A DNA stretch of 64,000 bases from Akkermansia sp. (lineage in GTDB: Bacteria > Verrucomicrobiota > Verrucomicrobiia > Verrucomicrobiales > Akkermansiaceae), in the NCBI GenBank assembly GCA_017472085.1, contig JAFUQZ010000062.1, positions 1-64,000 on the forward strand, in the 5' to 3' direction. Within the stretch, counting starts at the first letter, position 1. Each line of letters begins with the position of its first letter. Position numbers and translations under genes: made by a program. Positions 18,805 to 26,038 of the stretch are shown here, one piece after another. The notes beneath the pieces were generated by a model. It did not search any database and was not told the DNA's origin. It was given only the letters and a program-made list of their open reading frames with translations.

Positions 18805-19265
18805 TGAATACATCTGATATGAAAACAACCGACAGACGTTGGTATTTCAGACCTGTCATCTGTGTAACCGCCGGACTTTTCCTGGCCGGGCTCAGCTATG
18901 CTGTCACCATGCAATGGCAACGGAAGGATCTGGAAACTCAAATCGTGCATTTGCGGCAATCTCTGGAGCAGGAGAAAGAAAAAACACTACAATCTGAAGC
19001 GTCACGTGAGGAGAAAAGAACAACTCCGGAGTATCTGCAACGTCAACTGGAGCATCTCAAGGAACGCATCTCTGCCAATGAGCAAAAACTGGGAGAAACT
19101 CGAAGTAGCGTCCAAAAGCTGAAAGAGCTTGATACAGTGAAAGAATATCTCAGTCAAGCGAAGCAACTTCGCGAAATGAAAGCACAGAATCAACAGCTTT
19201 ATCAGCAGGTTGAAGAAAAGAAAAAACGCTACCAAACACTAAAAAAGGAGTTACAGGAGGGATAA
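18804..19265 (+). CDS. Single-pass coiled-coil protein
   Basis: A 153-residue protein with an N-terminal anchor (PVICVTAGLFLAGLSYAVT, about residues 17-35). The rest is an almost unbroken coiled coil rich in Gln, Glu and Lys. Topology copies the middle of the preceding protein, so the two may pair. Function unknown. An internal start at 18819 (MKTTDRRW) is also possible. Confidence 0.6.
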   Translation: MNTSDMKTTDRRWYFRPVICVTAGLFLAGLSYAVTMQWQRKDLETQIVHLRQSLEQEKEKTLQSEASREEKRTTPEYLQRQLEHLKERISANEQKLGETRSSVQKLKELDTVKEYLSQAKQLREMKAQNQQLYQQVEEKKKRYQTLKKELQEG

Positions 19266-19269
19266 GGTT

Positions 19270-20391
19270 ATGAAATTTCAACGCAATATTCCAAGCGCGT
19301 TTGTGGTTGCCGCGTGCTGCTTCTCTCATGTGTCGGCACGGGTGGAGCCGCCTTCATTGTGCCGAGGCGCTGTCATCACCATATCCGGTGGGCAGCAACG
19401 GATGTCGACGAGCGAACTGCGGGCGTATCGCAGACTGTATCGGCAAGATCCGCCTCCATTCTCAGTGACTATCAAAATGGGGGAAGGTTTCAAAGTCGGT
19501 AACACGGAGTGCTATCTGCCCGGGTGCAGAATCAATCCGGCTTCTATCGATAACCTTGATAATCCGAAAGTTGACTGTATCATCTACCGCCCGAGCGTCA
19601 GCAGTGCGGAATTGCTGGTGGATGTTACAACAGATACCGGCAGAACGAGCCCTCGTTTTTTTCTGCGACGGGAGTTGACACGTTCGGAAAGCGTGTGCGC
19701 GGGCACGGGGCTTGGCTCCGGTGCGTGGATAGAGTTTTCGAAGAAGGAGGGTAACACCTGGCATGGCGTTATTCGTGGCTACTTATATAACGCGGATAAT
19801 CCGCAGGGCATCGTCTGGATGTTCGGCAATTCCCCCATCACCATAACACTGCCGGCAGAGGGGGAAGATTGGTCCCAAATCGCCGCTGTTACTGCGGAAC
19901 CGGAGCAAGATGATGAAGAGGCCTCTGCCGCAGACGAACCGTCATCGGCTGCCCCGCCCACGTTAGCGGATGAGGCCGTTTGCGAAATTATCCGTAAGCG
20001 TCTGCAGCTCATGGTAAATAATCCTGTGGATGAAAAGCTGGTGAATGAGCTTTATGCTGAAAACGTGACACGACTTTCCGACGGGCAATCGGTCAGTCGG
20101 GAGCGGCTCCTGGAAAACGCCCGCAATCTGGTAACGAACTGGCCGCGTCGCGGGGTGAATCTCCTCGCCGTTGGCAGGAATGATTATCAGATAGAACTGC
20201 TGACGGTATTTTCCTACAGCAATAATACAGGCAAGGAAATCTCCGGTTATTCTAAATTAACCCTCTCTCTGGATGAAAAGGGGAAAATTAACGGCATGGA
20301 TGACAAAATTACGCCGAAAAAAGGAAGCCTTTCTCCGGACGTTTCACCCTTTGAGTACACGGGGAAACGGGAATGGATAACAGTCGAGTAA
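19270..20391 (+). CDS. Secreted protein of unknown function
   Basis: A 373-residue protein with a signal peptide (NIPSAFVVAACCFSHVSA, cleavage near residue 23). A beta-rich region (about 30-200) is followed by an acidic, alanine-rich linker (EPEQDDEEASAADEP) and a C-terminal domain of about 140 residues. That last domain resembles the end of the protein encoded at 17620-18804 in layout (a helical block, then a beta sheet). It is one of few genes here with a clear Shine-Dalgarno sequence (AGGAGG about 9 bases before ATG). No catalytic motif seen. Confidence 0.6.
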   Translation: MKFQRNIPSAFVVAACCFSHVSARVEPPSLCRGAVITISGGQQRMSTSELRAYRRLYRQDPPPFSVTIKMGEGFKVGNTECYLPGCRINPASIDNLDNPKVDCIIYRPSVSSAELLVDVTTDTGRTSPRFFLRRELTRSESVCAGTGLGSGAWIEFSKKEGNTWHGVIRGYLYNADNPQGIVWMFGNSPITITLPAEGEDWSQIAAVTAEPEQDDEEASAADEPSSAAPPTLADEAVCEIIRKRLQLMVNNPVDEKLVNELYAENVTRLSDGQSVSRERLLENARNLVTNWPRRGVNLLAVGRNDYQIELLTVFSYSNNTGKEISGYSKLTLSLDEKGKINGMDDKITPKKGSLSPDVSPFEYTGKREWITVE

Positions 20392-20413
20392 GCGTAACAA
20401 TCATAACATCATC

Positions 20414-20974
20414 ATGAAAATCAACCCTCAGAGAACGATAGCCTGCGGACTGCTTGCAGCCTGCGGCATGGCCTCCGTTTCTTGCACTTCGGCAGAATTC
20501 GGAAACGCAGTCACCCTCTTCGGACAAGCCGTTAAAACAGTATACCCGAATGATCCGGAGATGTCCCGTCTTGTAGACGGCATGCTGATGCTTTCAGCAA
20601 TAATCTGTTCCGCATGGGCAGAATCCGAAGTACAGGAGCGAGCAGCCTACGCCACTTCCGTGCAATATGTGGAAGCCAATCAACGGCAGCTTAATACCCG
20701 CCTGTCTCAGGCGAAAAAAGCAAATAGAGAACTCAGTCAAGTTACCTCTCAAAAAAACGGGAAACTGTCTGCGCAGCAAAAGAAAAAGGCAAAGGAGGCC
20801 ATCAATAAAAATGTGAAGCTGATTGATAAAGATCTCGAAACCGCCCGTCAAGCGCAGAAAGAAGCTAAAGGCGCGGAACTGGATGCTCTCCGTCAGCAGA
20901 TAGATGCACTGAGCAAGGAAAAACAGAAATTGCAGAAAAACAGCAACAGCCTTTCCGCTCTTTCCAGTATTTAA
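20414..20974 (+). CDS. Coiled-coil lipoprotein, paralogue A
   Basis: A 186-residue protein. The signal peptide ends in a Cys lipobox region (ACGMASVSCTS). A short hydrophobic stretch (MLMLSAIICSAWAESE) precedes RAAYATSVQYVEANQRQLN and a long Lys/Gln-rich coiled coil ending SNSLSALSSI. The C-terminal 125 residues align clearly with the next gene product. Function unknown; a periplasmic lipid-anchored rod is likely. Confidence 0.65.
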   Translation: MKINPQRTIACGLLAACGMASVSCTSAEFGNAVTLFGQAVKTVYPNDPEMSRLVDGMLMLSAIICSAWAESEVQERAAYATSVQYVEANQRQLNTRLSQAKKANRELSQVTSQKNGKLSAQQKKKAKEAINKNVKLIDKDLETARQAQKEAKGAELDALRQQIDALSKEKQKLQKNSNSLSALSSI

Positions 20975-20995
20975 CATGAGTGAAATAAGAAATAT

Positions 20996-21586
20996 ATGAA
21001 AATCAAACGTTCCGTATTCATCATGCTCCTTGTCAGCATTGGTGCGACCTCCCTTAATTCCTGCGCCAACATGAGCCGAGGCGAAATGATGGCCGGTGGT
21101 GCCGGTTTCGGCGCCGTCCTTGGCGGTGTGGCAGGAAACATTATCGGTAATGACACCGTCGGCACACTCATCGGTGTTGGGGCCGGGGCTCTTGCCGGAC
21201 TTATCGTCGGCTATGTCTGGAGTGAATCCATTGTGGAAGACCGTTCAGCCTATGCCACCAGCGCTGCCTACGTGCAGGCTAACAATCAGCAGCTCGATAA
21301 TCGCATCCGTGAAGCACGCAAGGCCAATAAAGATACAGCCAACAATGTTTCTTCCATCAAGAAGAATAACAAGAAGATTTCTAAAAAGGATCGCGACAAG
21401 CAAAGCGCCGTCATGACTCAGAATATCAACCTGATGGAAAAGGATATTCAAACGGCCAAAAAAGCCGCTAAGGAAGCCTCCGGTTCCGAATTGCAGCAAT
21501 TGCGTTCTCAAATCAATACTCTTTCCGCTGAGAAAAAACAGATGGAGAAAAACCGTAGTGCGCTGAATTCTCTGGCGGCTATATGA
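20996..21586 (+). CDS. Coiled-coil lipoprotein with glycine zipper, paralogue B
   Basis: A 196-residue protein with lipobox SLNSC. Residues 30-75 form a glycine-zipper-like segment (GGAGFGAVLGGVAGNIIG, then GVGAGALAGLIVGYVW), as in SlyB/Rick_17kDa_Anti outer-membrane lipoproteins. The remainder (SAYATSAAYVQANNQQLD onward) is the same coiled coil as in the previous gene. The pair arose by duplication; the zipper is lost or diverged in the first copy. Likely outer-membrane associated. Confidence 0.7.
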   Translation: MKIKRSVFIMLLVSIGATSLNSCANMSRGEMMAGGAGFGAVLGGVAGNIIGNDTVGTLIGVGAGALAGLIVGYVWSESIVEDRSAYATSAAYVQANNQQLDNRIREARKANKDTANNVSSIKKNNKKISKKDRDKQSAVMTQNINLMEKDIQTAKKAAKEASGSELQQLRSQINTLSAEKKQMEKNRSALNSLAAI

Positions 21587-21666
21587 TTATTATATACATG
21601 TTTTCGACATAGAAACAACGCGGACAGTCATTCCATCAGAGATTTTAATGCCACACTTATCAGCTT

Positions 21667-23427
21667 ATGAAAAAGAAACTCATATCGATAATAGCATTGG
21701 GGGCAGCGGCTCTGTTGAGCTGTTGCGGCTCGATAAAAACCGCCTCGCTCGGGGGCGGTTCGTACCCCGGTAAAGATTATGTGACAAGTCTTCGCCCCAG
21801 CGCCGCTTCCAGACAGTATTTTGCCCAAATCGGCAACAAATCTCCCATAGAGTCCCTCACACGCGCTAATGCAGGGCGCAGCAAGAGCGGGGTGCGTTTT
21901 GTCGCGAATGACGGTATTCTGATTCCGGCCGGTGTCACCATCCAATTCTATAACAAGGGATATTGCATGGACCCCCAATTGCCGGCGCCTGTGTCGAATG
22001 AGGAGTACCAGCTTGTCCCCACATCCGCACTCATCCCGAGCCAACTGCAGGGTATCTATCAGAACCTTGTGAAACGCGCAGCCGCCGGTGATACCACGGT
22101 GAAGAGCAACATGCAAGGGCTTGTCTGGGCGCTGCGCACTGCCGGCACGGAAGGCAGCTATGCGGCTCGCCTTTCCTCCACCCAGAAACGCATTCTGGAC
22201 AGCTGCTCCTCCCGCCCGGGGGAGTTTGAGCGCGTTCACAACAGCGGCCTGGCTACCGGCCGATTAGTCGGTGAGCTGTGGAAACTGGCAGATTCTGCCG
22301 TCAATGTGAGATTCGGTAACCGCACCTGGAAGCCCAGCGATTTCAGCAGTGCGGGTGCTTTCAATAGCGCCATTAACTCACAGTTAGACAGCCTTATTTC
22401 CATGGGGTCGAAACTGCCCATCCCGCGCACCGGATTTAATTATGGCGAGCCGGAACCCGGCATCTATACCGACATCAATGGTGCAGGCCTCTTGGCATTT
22501 AACGCTAAAATTGCCAACTCTACCAACAAGGATTTCATTTTCTACCCCAGCAACTATGTCGGTCAGGTAGGCTCCGGATCGGTCCTCTCCGCCGTCTCTT
22601 TCGCCGCTTCCTCCAGCGTTACCCAGCGCCAGCGTGTCACTATGGGGCCGATTGCTCAGGTGAATGTTTTGGATAAACGCATACCTGATGCCCCGATTCC
22701 TAATGACGTAATACCGTTTAAAGGCCAATCTTGTGCAGAAAAAGCTAAGCAAATTGAGATGGCTGCACTTGCTGCTGCGGTGTATGGAGATTCTCGTTTT
22801 GCTGAGACTCTTGCCGAAAATAAAGGATACAAATTACTACATGAGAATATTAAATATAGAATTGGCAATGACTATGTTAGTTCTTTATACATAAATGAAC
22901 AAACGAAAACAGCATGCGTTGTATTCCGAGGAACAAACAATATCCTAGATGGGGTAGAGGATATAGGTTATTTTAAATCAAACTATAATTTAACACAAAT
23001 AGTAGGTAACAATATATTTAAATTCATAGACGATATTCCTAGATTTAAACATGCTCAACAATTCACAGAACTCGTTATCAAATCTTATCCAGGATATTCG
23101 ATTAATCTAGTAGGCCATTCTCTTGGCGGCTCTGTAGTTCAATATGTAATGAGCAAGTTTCCATCAAAAAACATAGAAGCCTATACATTTAATTCATATG
23201 GTCTTCCTTATGCTCAAGGAATCAAAAAAGACAATAGAATAACTGATATCATTAATGGAAATGAGTTTATAAACATGCTTAATCTTTTAAAAACTTCTCG
23301 CACAACAGGCAAACAAGTAATGGTTGGCGCAGAGAACGGAGATAGTGATGACAGGTTAAATATTTGGGATGACAAACATAGCATCATTTCAACGCTTCTT
23401 AATATGACTCAGGATGGATGCAGATAG
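21667..23427 (+). CDS. Class 3 lipase-type lipoprotein
   Basis: A 586-residue protein with a lipoprotein signal (LISIIALGAAALLSCCGS). Residues 20-340 are an unrecognised extracytoplasmic region. Residues about 350-560 are an alpha/beta hydrolase of the Lipase_3 type: CVVFRGTNN carries the oxyanion-side block and GHSLGGSV has the nucleophile Ser at about residue 485. It should cleave lipid esters at the envelope; substrate unknown. From about 22690 the DNA turns much more AT-rich and stays so into the next gene. The stop overlaps the next start by 10 bases. Confidence 0.72.
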   Translation: MKKKLISIIALGAAALLSCCGSIKTASLGGGSYPGKDYVTSLRPSAASRQYFAQIGNKSPIESLTRANAGRSKSGVRFVANDGILIPAGVTIQFYNKGYCMDPQLPAPVSNEEYQLVPTSALIPSQLQGIYQNLVKRAAAGDTTVKSNMQGLVWALRTAGTEGSYAARLSSTQKRILDSCSSRPGEFERVHNSGLATGRLVGELWKLADSAVNVRFGNRTWKPSDFSSAGAFNSAINSQLDSLISMGSKLPIPRTGFNYGEPEPGIYTDINGAGLLAFNAKIANSTNKDFIFYPSNYVGQVGSGSVLSAVSFAASSSVTQRQRVTMGPIAQVNVLDKRIPDAPIPNDVIPFKGQSCAEKAKQIEMAALAAAVYGDSRFAETLAENKGYKLLHENIKYRIGNDYVSSLYINEQTKTACVVFRGTNNILDGVEDIGYFKSNYNLTQIVGNNIFKFIDDIPRFKHAQQFTELVIKSYPGYSINLVGHSLGGSVVQYVMSKFPSKNIEAYTFNSYGLPYAQGIKKDNRITDIINGNEFINMLNLLKTSRTTGKQVMVGAENGDSDDRLNIWDDKHSIISTLLNMTQDGCR

Positions 23428-24077
23428 CAAATAAGATTTATTTCGCGTTATTAGTTATCATGGTTTCCTGTTGTAGTACACAAAAGACACCCGCAGATGC
23501 ATGTGCGTTTCTGTGGAAACACAGATTTGAGGATGAGTCAATTTTATATCGGTTTGATTTATTATCCGAAGTTGCAGGTATAAATAAACGTACTCAAACT
23601 GAGGTAAAGCTTATCATCCAAGAAAACAACCTCCTCCATGCAGAGACCTTACCCGGAGGGAAGATAGTCATCTCAACCGGTTTTCTGGATAACATGCAGT
23701 ATGAAGCAGAGCTTGCGTTTGTCCTGGCACATGAGATGGGTCATGTGCTGGGGCAGCATGCTGAGAGAGAGCTGGCGCTGGCAGGCACCCCGGAAGGGGA
23801 GCGGGGGGCTCAGGCTCGCAGGCTGCGCTGTGAGCTGGAGGCAGACCGCGAGGGTTTGCTGTTGATGGCGCGTGCCGGATATGATCCTCGCGTGGGGCTG
23901 CGATTCTGGCATCGCTTCACCAGCACCCCGGAAGCCGTGTTGCAACAGCAGCTTGCCGGCACGCATCCCAGCCATGAGGAACGGATGCGTGCCCTGCAGT
24001 CCGCGCTGCCGGAAGCCATGCAGCTGTACCGCCTCGCAGAAAAGCAGGTGGGCAGAGGAAGTCGACTCAGAAAGTGA
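23418..24077 (+). CDS. M48-family metallopeptidase lipoprotein
   Basis: A 219-residue protein with a signal peptide ending MVSCCSTQ (Cys lipid anchor likely). The zinc site HEMGH is at about residues 105-109, with the third-ligand block ELEADREGL about 35 residues later and THPSHEERM near the end, the normal order of periplasmic M48 (BepA/LoiP-like) proteases. It probably degrades or chaperones envelope proteins. The first third is AT-rich, the rest GC-rich. It lies 110 bases before the peptide precursor genes, but nothing shows that it processes them. Confidence 0.8.
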   Translation: MQIANKIYFALLVIMVSCCSTQKTPADACAFLWKHRFEDESILYRFDLLSEVAGINKRTQTEVKLIIQENNLLHAETLPGGKIVISTGFLDNMQYEAELAFVLAHEMGHVLGQHAERELALAGTPEGERGAQARRLRCELEADREGLLLMARAGYDPRVGLRFWHRFTSTPEAVLQQQLAGTHPSHEERMRALQSALPEAMQLYRLAEKQVGRGSRLRK

Positions 24078-24121
24078 TTCTATGCCATTCTGTGTTGAAA
24101 TAACAAAAAATCGTCGGGTGT

Positions 24122-24143
24122 ACACAAATGCCAACGTTTGTGT
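24122..24143. terminator. Short hairpin between the peptidase gene and the precursor genes
   Basis: ACACAAA pairs with TTTGTGT around an 8-base loop. No T-run follows, so it may be a weak terminator or an RNA stabiliser. A TATAAA at 24165-24170 could be the -10 of the precursor promoter, but I find no well-spaced -35. Confidence 0.35.
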
Positions 24144-24186
24144 GCAGTAGAAACAAAATAGAAATATAAACCAAACATCATAAACT

Positions 24187-24291
24187 ATGCTTACTCCTAT
24201 TGTAACCGTAGGTTCATCACAGGCCGACGCCGGCTGCTGCGATGTGTTCGGCTATGGCGGTGGTGCTCGCTGCACCTGCAATTATCAGTAA
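24187..24291 (+). CDS. Candidate RiPP precursor peptide 1 (34 residues)
   Basis: A very short reading frame encoding a Cys-rich peptide. It starts MLTPIVTVGSSQADAG, continues CCDVF, then a glycine-rich loop GYGGGAR, and ends CTCNYQ. The second short gene 230 bases on gives a homologous peptide, and identities fall in blocks (MLTPIV, CCDVF, CTCNYQ), which is what selection on a protein would produce. The first 16 residues look like a leader and the four-Cys remainder like a core; the AG before CC could be a cleavage point. The radical SAM genes just downstream suggest that the core is cross-linked. No Shine-Dalgarno sequence seen. Confidence 0.75.
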   Translation: MLTPIVTVGSSQADAGCCDVFGYGGGARCTCNYQ

Positions 24292-24313
24292 TTGACAGTC
24301 AAATACCAAATTC

Positions 24314-24344
24314 CGGCGGGGGTGTCTCGCTTGCATCCCCGCCG
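24314..24344 (+). terminator. Hairpin after precursor 1
   Basis: An 8-base GC stem (CGGCGGGG with CCCCGCCG) and a 15-base loop, followed by CTTTTAAAT. The T-run is weak, so partial termination or 3'-end protection is likelier than full termination. Confidence 0.65.
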
Positions 24345-24416
24345 CTTTTAAATTAAGAGCAACATTCTTATTCAGGATTCCATCTTTATTTATTCACCTA
24401 TCATTCACTTACGACT

Positions 24417-24509
24417 ATGCTTACTCCGATTGTTGCCACCGGTTCGACTCAGGTTGAGGGGGGCTGCTGCGATGTATTCTTCCCTGACTGTACCTGCAAT
24501 TATCAATAA
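24417..24509 (+). CDS. Candidate RiPP precursor peptide 2 (30 residues)
   Basis: Homologue of precursor 1. Leader-like MLTPIVATGSTQVEGG, then CCDVF, a shorter loop FPD, and CTCNYQ at the end. The two peptides match at 9 of the first 12 residues and at all 11 residues of the two core blocks. They differ in loop length (7 versus 3) and just before the first Cys (AG versus GG). The constant four Cys and the variable loop suggest a fixed cross-link frame that displays a variable segment. The radical SAM genes begin 147 bases downstream, after the second hairpin. Confidence 0.75.
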   Translation: MLTPIVATGSTQVEGGCCDVFFPDCTCNYQ

Positions 24510-24531
24510 TTGACAGTCAAACACCAAATTC

Positions 24532-24562
24532 CGGCGGGGGTGTCTCGCTTGCATCCCCGCCG
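24532..24562 (+). terminator. Hairpin after precursor 2
   Basis: The same 8-base stem and loop as after precursor 1. It lies between the precursors and the enzyme genes, so it could keep precursor transcripts abundant relative to the enzyme genes. Confidence 0.65.
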
Positions 24563-24655
24563 CTTTTAAATGAAGAGCAGCATTCATCTTCGCGATTTGT
24601 CTCGCATTTATTCACCTCGTTCAGCAGGGTGTTTATTTTATATGATAAAAACAAC

Positions 24656-26038
24656 ATGAAAGAGTTAGAAGAAAAAGGGATATTTTTCATACCTGCCGGG
24701 AACGAATTCGGGCAGGCAGATAATGAGACGGTATATATTGTATACGCGCCGCTATCGGGGCGTTCTTTTTTGATAAGCGGACGGGAAAAAGACAACATAG
24801 AGCAAAAGCTATTGCTGCTATCAGAAGCAACAGAAGACGTAACAGATCCTTTACAGGTATTGTTTGCCGAGAAAAAACGGCGGCAATGGCTTCAATTTGA
24901 AATTGCACCGGAGGATTGTCTGAATCTGACCATTCTGCCCAATCACCGCTGCAATTTTCAATGCGCGTACTGCTATTCTGCCGGAGGGCGTGGCGGTGCG
25001 GAATTAACTGCGGCTCAGGTAACATCCCTGGCATCATGGTCGCTAAAGCATTGTGCTCAGAAAAAAAGGCCTTGCCGCATACTGTATCTGGGTGGAGGAG
25101 AGCCCCTCTTATCGTGGGCTACTGTACGAGAAAGCATTTTACAGATAGAGGAATGCAACAAAGAACACAACGTCCCGCTGGAGTTGTCCATCAGTACCAA
25201 CGGGTCTCTGCTCACTCCGGATAAGATAGAGTTCCTGCGCGAGCATAAGGTGCGGGTGCAGGTGTCTTTTGAAGTGCTGGAAGATGTGCAGAATGCTCAG
25301 CGCGGGCATTACGACCTCGTACATGCCAACATTCAGGCTGCCATAGCTGCCGGTCTGATTCCCGCTATCCATTCCGTCATCACAGAGACGAATGTTGAGC
25401 GCATGGAAGAAGTGGTACGAACAGCCCACGAACAATATCCCGAATTGAAAAAACTGGGATTGGAACCGGTAGTGGATGCACAGCTGCTGGCGGATGTTCA
25501 ATCAGCAGGGCGTTTCTATGAGCGTTTTTATGAAGGTTATATTAAAGCTGAAACGCTTTGCCGAGAGTACGGAATTGAACTGCTGACCTCTTGCAGCAAG
25601 GCGTTGGAAACAGTCAGAACGCATTATTGCGCAGGGCAAATCACGCTTACTCCTCTGGGGGCGTTCTCTGCGTGCGAAGCCATCAGCAATCCTAAAGAAG
25701 ATGGCTATGCCGAAGTCATTTTCGGAAAATTGGATGCCGGAGGAGAACCGGAGTTCGACATGAAGAACTTTCGCCGCTATCATCCTGCAAGGCCAAGTTT
25801 TGAGCGTGATAAGTGCGACATCTGCTGGGCACGATGGAACTGCGGGGGCGGCTGTAACTATAAGCGCCGCACTCTGACTGAAGAAGTGTTCGATGAGTAC
25901 TGCCGATTGAACAGACGACTCATGGAGCATTTCCTTGCCAACAAGTTGCGCCGCGAGTATGCACAGGCTATGCAGGGTGCAAACCTGGATGCAGCAGTAA
26001 ATAACATATTCTCTCAACACAAAGAAAATCATGAGTGA
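24656..26038 (+). CDS. Radical SAM/SPASM peptide-modifying enzyme 1
   Basis: A 460-residue protein. Residues 1-90 form a separate N-terminal region (IPAGNEFG...YAPLSGRSF) shared with the next gene product. The radical SAM motif CNFQCAYC (Cys 99, 103 and 106) binds the SAM-cleaving 4Fe-4S cluster, and GGGEPL follows. A C-terminal SPASM-type region has many Cys (about 325, 340, 387, 390, 396 and on, including CDICWARWNCGGGC) for auxiliary Fe-S clusters. SPASM enzymes install thioether or carbon links in ribosomal peptides. The ATG at 24656 is preferred to a GTG at 24629. It overlaps the next gene by 8 bases. Confidence 0.88.
   Translation: MKELEEKGIFFIPAGNEFGQADNETVYIVYAPLSGRSFLISGREKDNIEQKLLLLSEATEDVTDPLQVLFAEKKRRQWLQFEIAPEDCLNLTILPNHRCNFQCAYCYSAGGRGGAELTAAQVTSLASWSLKHCAQKKRPCRILYLGGGEPLLSWATVRESILQIEECNKEHNVPLELSISTNGSLLTPDKIEFLREHKVRVQVSFEVLEDVQNAQRGHYDLVHANIQAAIAAGLIPAIHSVITETNVERMEEVVRTAHEQYPELKKLGLEPVVDAQLLADVQSAGRFYERFYEGYIKAETLCREYGIELLTSCSKALETVRTHYCAGQITLTPLGAFSACEAISNPKEDGYAEVIFGKLDAGGEPEFDMKNFRRYHPARPSFERDKCDICWARWNCGGGCNYKRRTLTEEVFDEYCRLNRRLMEHFLANKLRREYAQAMQGANLDAAVNNIFSQHKENHE

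Larger units (their letters stand above)
24187..24655 (+). repeat. Tandem duplication: precursor gene plus noncoding tail, two units
   Basis: Unit 1 is 24187-24416 and unit 2 is 24417-24655. The noncoding tails at 24291-24367 and 24509-24585 differ at only 3 of 77 positions, while the coding parts have diverged far more. Both tails begin with the 11-base palindrome TTGACAGTCAA right after the stop, then carry a strong hairpin. The linkers end with a shared ATTTATTCACCT-like sequence. Confidence 0.85.

Noticed and set aside
23418-24077. M48 peptidase as the leader peptidase of the peptide locus
   Set aside because: It has its own export signal and closely follows the lipase gene. Adjacency alone does not support a role, as precursors are modified in the cytosol first.
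24291-24302. TTGACA right after the first precursor stop as a -35 box
   Set aside because: No -10 box lies at 16-18 bases; that position is inside the GC-rich hairpin. The hexamer is part of the palindrome TTGACAGTCAA.
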